NCBI GenBank assembly: GCA_027311205.1
Contig: DAICZI010000136.1
Location: 1-5,690 of the forward strand
DNA: 5,690 bases
Source of the DNA: Beijerinckiaceae bacterium
GTDB taxonomy: Bacteria; Pseudomonadota; Alphaproteobacteria; Rhizobiales; Beijerinckiaceae
Reading direction: 5' to 3'
Part shown: one piece after another, positions 1-5,690 of the stretch
How positions within the stretch are numbered: position 1 is the stretch's first letter
Layout of the letters: every line of letters begins with the position of its first letter
The notes under the pieces: model-generated
What the model was told of the DNA's origin: nothing
What the model saw: only the letters and a program-made list of their open reading frames with translations
Databases searched by the model: none
Position numbers and translations under genes: made by a program

Positions 1-836
1 AGCACAAACACATTGAGCGCCGGTGGCAGCGAGGCCATCAGCATGGCGGTATAAGTCCAGGTGCGGCCAAAATCGCCATGTAGCGACAAAATCAGCCAGA
101 CCAAAGCGGGGTGTATCACCAGTTTGATGAGAGTGAGCACCGGCATGACACCGCTCAAGCGCCGGATCGGGCGCAGCGACACAGTGACGCCGAGCGTGAA
201 CAGGGCGCTGGGTGCGGCAGCGTTTTGCAGGAACAGCAACATTTTGCCGATGGCGGGCGGAGGCACAAAATGCCCGTAGGCAGCCGCTACGGCGACGAAG
301 GTAGCAATGTTGAACGGGTGGGTGATAATGCGCCACACCACCAGTCGGGCGGTTTGGCCCAACGTCATGTGTTCGGCGCCTGACAGCGCCATCAGAAAAG
401 GCACCAGCGAAAACAACAGGATGCTGTCAAACACGAAAATCAGCGCAGTGGGCACCGCCGCTTGTGGCCCCAGCGCGGCCAGCGTCAGGCCAGGCCCCAT
501 GTAGCCTATGTTGGAATAGGCACCGGCCACGCCCTGAATCGCGCCTTCGGCCAGATTGCCTTTGCTCGCGATGAGTCCGGCCCCCAAAGCCAGGGCAAAG
601 GCCAGCGTGGTGCACGAGGTGGTGCTCACCACGAAGCGCCAGTTGCCGAGTTGGGCGAGCGGCACGACGGAAATGAGGTTGAAGAACAAGGCCGGGAGCG
701 CGACATAGACGATGAAAACATTCATCCATCTCAGCCCGCTCTCATCAATATCAAACTGGCGGGCGCAAAAGAAGCCAAGCGCAATCAGGCCAAAAAACGG
801 CAGCGCGAGGTTCAGCACGCCCTGAAGCGTCGGCAC
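1..836 (-). CDS. AEC-family (auxin efflux carrier-like) transporter, C-terminus cut by window edge
   Basis: Inner-membrane permease of the AEC family. Members include auxin efflux carriers and bacterial malonate or malate permeases; the substrate here cannot be told. Counting from the GTG at 836, 278 residues are visible, mostly hydrophobic helices. Family hallmarks are an N-terminal NLALPFFGLIALGFF (residues 9-23), VYVALPALFFNLIS (43-56), SNIGYMGPGL (108-117), FVFDSILLFSLVPF (134-147), NAAAPSALFTLGVTV (205-219) and the late PPALNVF (271-277). Members are usually 310-320 residues, so about 30-40 C-terminal residues lie beyond the left edge. The start is uncertain: no ATG lies near the family's usual N-terminus and no good ribosome site is visible. 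GTG at 836 or GTG at 818 fit the family best, but the frame stays open back to the stop at 954-956 and a TTG at 920 would add a hydrophobic segment. Family call is firm; substrate and start are not. Confidence 0.88.
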   Translation of the reverse strand, partial: MPTLQGVLNLALPFFGLIALGFFCARQFDIDESGLRWMNVFIVYVALPALFFNLISVVPLAQLGNWRFVVSTTSCTTLAFALALGAGLIASKGNLAEGAIQGVAGAYSNIGYMGPGLTLAALGPQAAVPTALIFVFDSILLFSLVPFLMALSGAEHMTLGQTARLVVWRIITHPFNIATFVAVAAAYGHFVPPPAIGKMLLFLQNAAAPSALFTLGVTVSLRPIRRLSGVMPVLTLIKLVIHPALVWLILSLHGDFGRTWTYTAMLMASLPPALNVFV

Positions 837-1051
837 GAGGGCGCCAAACGCCAGCAAGCCCGCAACGCCGATCAGCGGCGCGAGGCTTTCAAGAAAGGGG
901 CGAAGGCGAAAAGTGGACAAGGCAACAGGGGGCTGAACGGAATGATGCTGTAGTCACTTGCCGAATTTGCAGGCATTGTCACGCGCCAAAACGCGCGGCT
1001 TTTGCATGGCTGCCACGAGGGATGTGGGTAACGCGCCGGACGGTCAGGCGA
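837..1051. other. Intergenic region between folD and the AEC transporter gene
   Basis: About 215 bases with no recognised gene. A short GC hairpin lies at 982-997 (CGCGC, loop CAAAAC, GCGCG). On the minus strand no T-run follows it, so it is not a convincing folD terminator. On the plus strand it is followed by GC and four Ts, but no plus-strand gene is there to end. I see no clear promoter or ribosome site for the transporter gene. Part of the left portion (about 837-920) may belong to the transporter if it starts upstream of 836. Confidence 0.5.
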
Positions 1052-1954
1052 TCAGCGCGCCCGCTTGGCCGCCACAAAAGTATTCTGCATCAGCATGGCG
1101 ATGGTCATCGGCCCTGCGCCGCCGGGCACGGGGGTTATCGCAGCCACATGGTCAAGCGCCTCGCTGAAGGCGACGTCGCCGACCAGTCTGGATCTGCCAT
1201 CGTCACCCTCTATGCGGTTGATGCCGACATCAACAACGATGGCCCCCCGCTTCAGCCACGTACCACGCACCATTTCCGGGCGACCGACGGCGGCCACCAC
1301 CACATCGGCGCGACGCACCACGTCGGCCAGGTCGCGGGTGCGCGAATGGGCGACGGTGACAGTCATGTCGCGTTGCAGCAGCAATTGCGCCATCGGCTTG
1401 CCCACAATGTTGGAGCGCCCGATCACCACCGCTTCCATGCCTTGCAGCTTCAGCCCCAGCGCCGAGGAAGCGGCCTCGATCAGGTGCAGCGCACCAGCAG
1501 GCGTGCAGGCAACCAGCGCTTTCTCGGTCTCGCCCGTGGCGAGCAGACCGACGTTGAGCGGGTGAAAGCCATCGACGTCCTTGGTGGGCGAGATGGCCGC
1601 GATGACTTTAGCCGCATCAATATGGCGGGGCAGCGGCATCTGCACCAGAATGCCGTGGATCGCCGGATCGTCGTTGAGGCTTGCAACGTGGGCTATGAGA
1701 GCAGCTTCCGGGGTTTCGGCAGGCAGATCAATCTGCACAGAGTGAAATCCACACGCCGCCGCCATTTTGCCCTTGGATTTGACATAGACCTGGCTTGCCG
1801 CATCTGAGCCGACCAGCACCACCGCCAGGCCGGGCTTCAACCCAGAGGCCGCAACATCGCGGCCAATGTCCGCGGTGATCAGCGCGGCGGCAGCCTTGCC
1901 ATCAATCAAAAGCGCGTGCTGGCCCGAGGGTCGCAAAATTGGCGAGTGTGTCAT
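1052..1954 (-). CDS. folD: Bifunctional methylenetetrahydrofolate dehydrogenase / methenyltetrahydrofolate cyclohydrolase (FolD)
   Basis: Cytosolic enzyme that oxidises 5,10-methylene-THF to 5,10-methenyl-THF with NADP+ and then hydrolyses it to 10-formyl-THF, which feeds purine synthesis and initiator tRNA formylation. At 300 residues it is full length for the family. The catalytic domain shows [16 protein letters not shown], with the family's Tyr and Lys at Y57 and K61, ILVQMPLP with Q105, and [12 protein letters not shown] with D128. The nucleotide-binding domain shows [17 protein letters not shown] (176-192), VVDVGIN and [10 protein letters not shown] (275-284). All four residues usually named as catalytic are kept. 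Small departures are ACTP (149-152) where most members read PCTP, and Ala280 where GGVGPMT is usual. The ATG at 1954 is preceded by AAAGG at 1963-1967, 8 bases upstream, which supports this start. The gene stands apart from its neighbours (99 and about 215 bases), so it is probably transcribed alone. Confidence 0.97.
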   Translation of the reverse strand: MTHSPILRPSGQHALLIDGKAAAALITADIGRDVAASGLKPGLAVVLVGSDAASQVYVKSKGKMAAACGFHSVQIDLPAETPEAALIAHVASLNDDPAIHGILVQMPLPRHIDAAKVIAAISPTKDVDGFHPLNVGLLATGETEKALVACTPAGALHLIEAASSALGLKLQGMEAVVIGRSNIVGKPMAQLLLQRDMTVTVAHSRTRDLADVVRRADVVVAAVGRPEMVRGTWLKRGAIVVDVGINRIEGDDGRSRLVGDVAFSEALDHVAAITPVPGGAGPMTIAMLMQNTFVAAKRAR

Positions 1955-1982
1955 GGGGAAAGCCTTTGCAAGAGCTTGGCGC

Positions 1983-2011
1983 TTATGGCGCGGCCAAGCG
2001 GTTCTCGCAAG
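1983..2011 (-). promoter_or_regulatory. Weak candidate sigma-70-type promoter for folD
   Basis: On the minus strand, CTTGCG (2006-2011) and CCATAA (1983-1988) are 17 bases apart. They resemble an alphaproteobacterial CTTGAC / CTATAT pair with several mismatches. The -10-like box lies 28 bases before the folD ATG and the pair lies downstream of the putative terminator of the preceding gene, a sensible place for a promoter. The match is by eye only and could be chance. Confidence 0.2.
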
Positions 2012-2021
2012 CCATGCCTCT

Positions 2022-2043
2022 GAAAAAGGCGCCTCCCTGGCAC
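2022..2043 (-). terminator. Probable rho-independent terminator of the PAS-GGDEF-EAL gene
   Basis: On the minus strand, 10 bases after the TAA of the upstream gene, GTGCC (2039-2043) pairs with GGCGC (2029-2033) around an AGGGA loop, giving a 5-bp stem with one G-U pair. A C and then five Ts (2023-2027) follow. The stem is short, so termination may be partial, but shape and position both fit. Confidence 0.4.
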
Positions 2044-2053
2044 GGTTTGAGCC

Positions 2054-3841
2054 TTACGACACTTTCGCCAGCTTGTGCTCGCGACGACGCGCGGGAGCGG
2101 CATCTGCCACCAGTTCGGCACGGCCAAAAAGATGGCCCTGCAACAGGTCGGCACCCCATTCCGCCAGCAAAGCGGCGGTTTCACGGGTCTCGACCCACTC
2201 CGCCACGACCAGAATGCCGAGATGATGGGCCAGGCTGACCATGGTGCGCACAAAATAGCGGTCATCGGGCGATGTCATCAAATTGGGCATGAACGCGCCG
2301 TCGATCTTGAGGATATCGACGTCAAGCTTTCGCAAATTGCGGAAGGATGTGTGACCGGCCCCAAAATCGTCCATCGCGACGCGCACGCCCAGCGCTTTCA
2401 TGGCCTGGACAACATTGCAGGTTGCCTCAATATCCTCGATCGCGCTCGTCTCGGTAATTTCGACGATGAGTCGCGCCGCAATGCCCTCATGCAACGATAG
2501 TGCAGCTGCAAGATGGCGCGGCCAGTCCCGGTCGGCGAGCGTGCGGCTGGAGGTGTTGATGGCGATGGTCAGTGAAGGCTCGGCAACAAGCTGGGCCAGC
2601 ACCAGTTCCAGAATGCGGTGATCAATCAGCCCGACGAGGCCCGCCTCTTCAGCCACCGGGAAGACATGGCCAGGCGCGATGGCTTTGCCGTCCCGGTCCA
2701 CCATCCGCATCAGCGCTTCATGGAAGTGCGGCCTTCCGGTTTTCGCATCGACAATTGGTTGCAGCGCTAATTTGATGCGGCGTTCGTTCAGCGCGGCAAC
2801 GATATCATCGGCGATGCGGGCATTGCGCAGGCGACGCTCGGCAAGTGACTGGTCACCATCAAACATCACGACGGAGGTAGTCGGCGAACGCTGCGCCTTT
2901 TCCAGCGCAGCTTCAGCATTATGCAGCAGCGATTGGGTGCTGCGCGCCTGAGGGCCAGAAATGCAAAGGCCAATCTTCACGCTGGTGGCCAACGGGCCGA
3001 CGCTGGTCGCAATAGCACACCCCTCAATGGCTTTGCTCAGCCGTTCGGCAGCCATGCGCACCTGCTCGGCGTCGCAATTTTGCATCAGCACACCAAAGCA
3101 GGCACCAGCATAGCGACCCAGACAATCGCTGCTACGCAATCTGGCGCGCACCAGGTCGGCGAGGCCGGATAGCACCTCGTCGCCAGCGTCAAAGCCATGC
3201 GCCTTGTTGATGCGTCCAAGCGTCTGAACTTCCACCAGCATCACCGCAATGGCACCTTGGCCAAGGTCTTTGGCGTTCAGCGCGCGGGTCAGCCTTTCAA
3301 CAAAAATCCGCCGCTCGAAAGCACCGGTCAAGGCGTCGAAAACTGTGGGCGAGCGACACTGGATTTCCCGCGAGCCGCGTTCCTGAATGAGGCGCACCAC
3401 GCCATGCACCCGCAAGGGCTTCCGATCAGGGCCGCAAAACACCCGGCCGCTATCCTCAAGCCAAATCTGATGCCACTCGCCATCGGCAGCGTGCGGCAGC
3501 ATCAGGCCATACTGTGTTCGAAAGGGCGCGCCCGCGCCATTGTCCAGCGGGGCGGCGGCGGCAACCGCCTCATCGCGACGCCCCGGACTCTCGGGCGAGA
3601 CAAATTGTGTGAAAGAACTGCCATTTTGGAGGTGCAGCCCTGCGGCCGCGCCCAGCACGTCATCAAGGTTCGGCCCCCAGTGCATCATGTCCGTGGCAAT
3701 GTCCCAATCATAGACCACTTCGCCAATGGAGGTGAGAATGGCCCGCGGGTTGGGCAGTTCGTGGTTATTGACGATGTCAGTCAGTAACGCTTGATTGGCT
3801 GGTGGCCCCACGATGATCTCCACTTGAGCCCCGGAATCCAA
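2054..3841 (-). CDS. PAS / degenerate GGDEF / EAL protein, probable cyclic-di-GMP phosphodiesterase
   Basis: A 595-residue soluble protein with no membrane segment or signal peptide. Residues about 35-155 look like a PAS-3 type sensor fold (VVYDWDIATD near 42-51; WHQIWLEDSGRVF near 123-135; GVVRLIQER at 147-155). Residues about 165-330 are a GGDEF domain (FDALTGAFERR at 168-178) whose signature reads RYAGACF (243-249) instead of RYGGDEF, so it should not make c-di-GMP. Residues about 340-580 are an EAL domain with EALMR (E375), N429, EITET (E461, E464), DDFGAG (D491, D492), KIDG (K512), AEWVE (E548) and LLQG (Q568). These match the metal- and substrate-binding set known from RocR-type phosphodiesterases, so hydrolysis of c-di-GMP to pGpG is likely. 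A product tuned by the PAS or GGDEF domain is an inference. The start shown is TTG with no strong ribosome site; GTG at 3823, with GGGG 5 bases before it, is a fair alternative removing 6 residues. Confidence 0.9.
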   Translation of the reverse strand: MDSGAQVEIIVGPPANQALLTDIVNNHELPNPRAILTSIGEVVYDWDIATDMMHWGPNLDDVLGAAAGLHLQNGSSFTQFVSPESPGRRDEAVAAAAPLDNGAGAPFRTQYGLMLPHAADGEWHQIWLEDSGRVFCGPDRKPLRVHGVVRLIQERGSREIQCRSPTVFDALTGAFERRIFVERLTRALNAKDLGQGAIAVMLVEVQTLGRINKAHGFDAGDEVLSGLADLVRARLRSSDCLGRYAGACFGVLMQNCDAEQVRMAAERLSKAIEGCAIATSVGPLATSVKIGLCISGPQARSTQSLLHNAEAALEKAQRSPTTSVVMFDGDQSLAERRLRNARIADDIVAALNERRIKLALQPIVDAKTGRPHFHEALMRMVDRDGKAIAPGHVFPVAEEAGLVGLIDHRILELVLAQLVAEPSLTIAINTSSRTLADRDWPRHLAAALSLHEGIAARLIVEITETSAIEDIEATCNVVQAMKALGVRVAMDDFGAGHTSFRNLRKLDVDILKIDGAFMPNLMTSPDDRYFVRTMVSLAHHLGILVVAEWVETRETAALLAEWGADLLQGHLFGRAELVADAAPARRREHKLAKVS

Positions 3842-3917
3842 GCTCGTAATGCAGACCGACGATGCCGCACTTTCGTTAAAGAGTCATTGAACCGGTTGGT
3901 GAAACTCCGCTCGATCA

Positions 3918-4910
3918 TCACCTTCGTCGCGGCGGCGCTGGCATGATTGTGAGCATGCCCGCCACGCTTGCCCGTACGTTGCAGCCTGTCAGCGAAGCGG
4001 CAAAGGTTTCATTGGCCGCCAACGCTGCGCGCAGCCGCGTTGACAGCCGTTCAAGTTTTGCCAGCGGCACGCTCGCCCCCCCGTTAATTTGCACAAGCAG
4101 GCGCTCCAGCGCCCGCAGCATGATTTCCTCTGGTGCGGCGCTCCAGACGGCGCAAGGCCCCGCAAAGCCATGCTTATGGGATTCCAGGCCCGCCTGCGCC
4201 AGAAAGGCCTCGGTTGTCGCCTCCAAAGCCGCATGTGCCCGCGCAGCGCGGCCTGCCAGCCGGTTCAGGGTTGCGTCCGTCAGGCCGAGTTGCGCCCGTG
4301 CTGCGGTAAGGTGTCGCAGCCTGGCGCGGTCAAAAGCGATATCATGGTTGGTCGGATCATCAAAGCTGGTAAAGTCGGCTGCGCGGCATTCTGCCGTGAG
4401 TTCGGCTTTGGAGACGCCCAGCAAGGGCCGCCAGAGCACCAGCCCCTCCAGCGGGCGCTGCGGAGCCATGGCCGCCAAGCCGCCAATGCCGCTGCCATGG
4501 GCAAGGCGCAGCAGTACGGTCTCGGCCTGGTCGTCGGCATGGTGCGCTGTCACCAGTCCATCTGCGCCGATACGCCGGGCGCATTCCACCAAAAGGTGAT
4601 AACGCGCGGCGCGGGCACGCTCCTCGATGCGGGTGACAGGTTTTGCGCCCTCCCACCGCAACAGGTGGCAAGCAAGGCCGAGCTTTGCGGCCGCAGCCGC
4701 AACCGCCAGGCCCTCGCGTGCCGAATCAGGGCGCAGACCATGATCAACCTGCCCGACGCTCACCTGCGGGCCAGACGCTAGCGCCGCGCGCCAACGCGCC
4801 ACCAGCGCCATCAGCGCCAGCGAATCACCCCCTCCGGAAACGGCGAGCAGCAGGTGCTGGGCCGTCGCCATGGGCCGAAACAGGTGATCAATGTCGTCGC
4901 GCGTCAGCAC
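3918..4910 (-). CDS. tilS: tRNA(Ile)-lysidine synthetase (TilS)
   Basis: Cytosolic enzyme that uses ATP to join lysine to C34 of the CAU-anticodon tRNA-Ile, forming lysidine and switching the tRNA from Met/AUG to Ile/AUA decoding; it is normally essential. The 330 residues show the PP-loop SGGGDS (25-30), VDHGLRPDS (55-63), AHHADDQAET (122-131), HGSGIGGLAAM and WRPLLGVSKAEL, then DDPTNHD and RARLRHL, all in the expected order. The family's LARGSG reads LAHGSG here. Length is short compared with the 432-residue E. coli protein, and I cannot recognise a separate C-terminal TilS domain; shorter forms are known in other bacteria. The GTG start shares bases with the cpoB stop (GTGCTGA, 4904-4910), which supports this start and suggests translational coupling. 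An internal ATG at residue 14 would still keep the PP-loop but leaves a very short leader. Confidence 0.95.
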   Translation of the reverse strand: MLTRDDIDHLFRPMATAQHLLLAVSGGGDSLALMALVARWRAALASGPQVSVGQVDHGLRPDSAREGLAVAAAAAKLGLACHLLRWEGAKPVTRIEERARAARYHLLVECARRIGADGLVTAHHADDQAETVLLRLAHGSGIGGLAAMAPQRPLEGLVLWRPLLGVSKAELTAECRAADFTSFDDPTNHDIAFDRARLRHLTAARAQLGLTDATLNRLAGRAARAHAALEATTEAFLAQAGLESHKHGFAGPCAVWSAAPEEIMLRALERLLVQINGGASVPLAKLERLSTRLRAALAANETFAASLTGCNVRASVAGMLTIMPAPPRRR

Positions 4911-5690
4911 CCGTCGCGCCGCGCCTCAACATTGGCCTGCTTGATGGCGCTGGTGGATTTCGGATATTTCTGCGCCACCTGGTTCAGGGCGGCGCAGGCG
5001 TCTTCCTTGGCACCCAGCGCATTCAGGGCAATCCCCAAGTGCACCAGTCCGGAGGGCGCTTTCGCGGAGGTCGCAAAATCCGTCGATAGCCGCAAATATT
5101 GCTCCGCCGCTTGCCGATTGAGGTTTCGGTGCGTGTAGCTCAGCCCCAGCAAATAGAGGGCATCGGGCGTTCGTGCTGATTTGGGGTTTTTGTCGATGAA
5201 GCCCTTCAGCGCCAGAATTGCGTCGCGGTAGCGACCTTGATGATAGAGTGACAGACCCGATGCATAACTTGCATTCGGCGCGTTGGCGTCGGGGCTTGCC
5301 GCCGCACTGGAGGGCGTCTGCGATGTATCGAGGCCCAAAGGCCGTCCGAATGGCGCTTTATGATCACCCGCCGTGCCGACTTGCCGGGGTTCGCCTTGCC
5401 GAAGTGGTCGCGAGGGACTGGTCGTCCCCAATGCCTGAGGTGCCCCTGCTGCAGTTGGATGATCGGCCGGGTTGAAAGCGTCGCCCTGTTGGCGGTCGTG
5501 CGGCCCGCCTTTGGTGTCTGCCAGCGCTGGCGATGCGACCGATGGGCCAGCGGCAGGCATCTGCGCCAGCTTTTTTTCCAATTGGCGCTGATGGAATTGC
5601 AATTCCTGCACTTGCCCGGTGAGGCGGCGCACATCGCCTTCCAGCCGCTGCACTGTGAGCAGCAGCGATGTGGCGTCCGCCCCTTGATCC
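4904..5690 (-). CDS. cpoB: Cell division coordinator CpoB (YbgF), N-terminus cut by window edge
   Basis: Periplasmic partner of the Tol-Pal system; in E. coli it links outer-membrane constriction to septal peptidoglycan synthesis by PBP1B. In all 261 residues are visible. The frame is open to the right edge, so the signal peptide and true start lie outside the window, and the GTG at 5653 is only an internal codon. The first visible residues form the N-terminal coiled coil (QRLEGDVRRLTGQVQELQF, then QRQLEKKL), the part that forms trimers in E. coli YbgF. A linker of roughly 85 residues rich in Ala, Pro, Gly, Ser and Thr follows. The C-terminal 125 residues are TPR repeats (YASGLSLYHQGRYRDAI, DALYLLGLSYTHRNLNRQAAEQY, GLVHLGIALNALGAKEDAC) ending RRDGC, a typical alphaproteobacterial CpoB tail. 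The pal gene is expected just beyond the right edge. The stop overlaps the tilS start by 7 bases. Confidence 0.93.
   Translation of the reverse strand, partial: DQGADATSLLLTVQRLEGDVRRLTGQVQELQFHQRQLEKKLAQMPAAGPSVASPALADTKGGPHDRQQGDAFNPADHPTAAGAPQALGTTSPSRPLRQGEPRQVGTAGDHKAPFGRPLGLDTSQTPSSAAASPDANAPNASYASGLSLYHQGRYRDAILALKGFIDKNPKSARTPDALYLLGLSYTHRNLNRQAAEQYLRLSTDFATSAKAPSGLVHLGIALNALGAKEDACAALNQVAQKYPKSTSAIKQANVEARRDGC

Noticed and set aside
427..729. Minus-strand open frame of 100 codons inside the AEC transporter
   Set aside because: It is in a different frame from the transporter, whose motifs are continuous across the region; composition is shadow-like.
462..953. Plus-strand open frame of 163 codons opposite the AEC transporter
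   Set aside because: It is very rich in Arg, Gln, Lys and Gly, the typical antisense image of a hydrophobic GC-rich membrane protein.
982..997. CGCGC / GCGCG hairpin as a folD terminator
   Set aside because: The stem is only 5 bp and, in the direction of folD transcription, is not followed by a T-run; such hairpins are common by chance at this GC content.
1022..1807. Long plus-strand open frame of 261 codons opposite folD
   Set aside because: It lies wholly on the opposite strand of a well-supported folD, is rich in His, Arg and Gln, matches no family I know, and is what a GC-rich gene's antisense frame usually gives.
3197..3787. Plus-strand open frame of 196 codons opposite the PAS-GGDEF-EAL gene
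   Set aside because: It is an antisense shadow of a gene with clear domain motifs and has no recognisable domain or ribosome site of note.
3889..3898. AACCGGTT palindrome upstream of the phosphodiesterase gene as an operator
   Set aside because: A single 8-base palindrome without a second copy or a known regulator match is not enough to call a site.
4089..4781. Plus-strand open frame of 230 codons opposite tilS
   Set aside because: It lies within tilS on the other strand, has shadow-like composition and no recognisable domain.

Overview
The window is GC-rich and carries five genes, all on the minus strand. Gene content and protein sequence point to an alphaproteobacterium, probably of the order Hyphomicrobiales. 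The main reasons are the cpoB-tilS arrangement typical of alphaproteobacteria and the style of the AEC transporter and the PAS-GGDEF-EAL protein. Genus cannot be told from the sequence alone.

In the direction of transcription (right to left): (1) the 3' part of cpoB, the periplasmic coordinator of the Tol-Pal system, runs in from the right edge. (2) tilS, the tRNA-Ile lysidine synthetase, overlaps the end of cpoB by 7 bases. (3) After a 76-base gap comes a PAS / degenerate GGDEF / EAL protein, probably a cyclic-di-GMP phosphodiesterase, with a TTG or GTG start. (4) After a 99-base gap holding a likely terminator comes folD, a one-carbon folate enzyme. (5) After roughly 215 bases without a recognised gene comes an AEC-family membrane transporter that runs off the left edge.

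cpoB and tilS look like one translationally coupled unit, the tail of the usual tol-pal-cpoB-tilS cluster, so pal is expected just beyond the right edge. The usual next gene in many alphaproteobacteria, ftsH, is absent; the phosphodiesterase gene stands there instead. The three downstream genes share a strand but not a pathway, and the gaps suggest separate or loosely linked transcription units.

I found no RNA genes, mobile elements, CRISPR arrays or repeats of note, and no sign of a new multi-gene system. This is an ordinary chromosomal region. The points most worth checking are the degenerate GGDEF domain joined to an intact EAL domain, the synteny break after tilS, and the unclear N-terminus of the AEC transporter.
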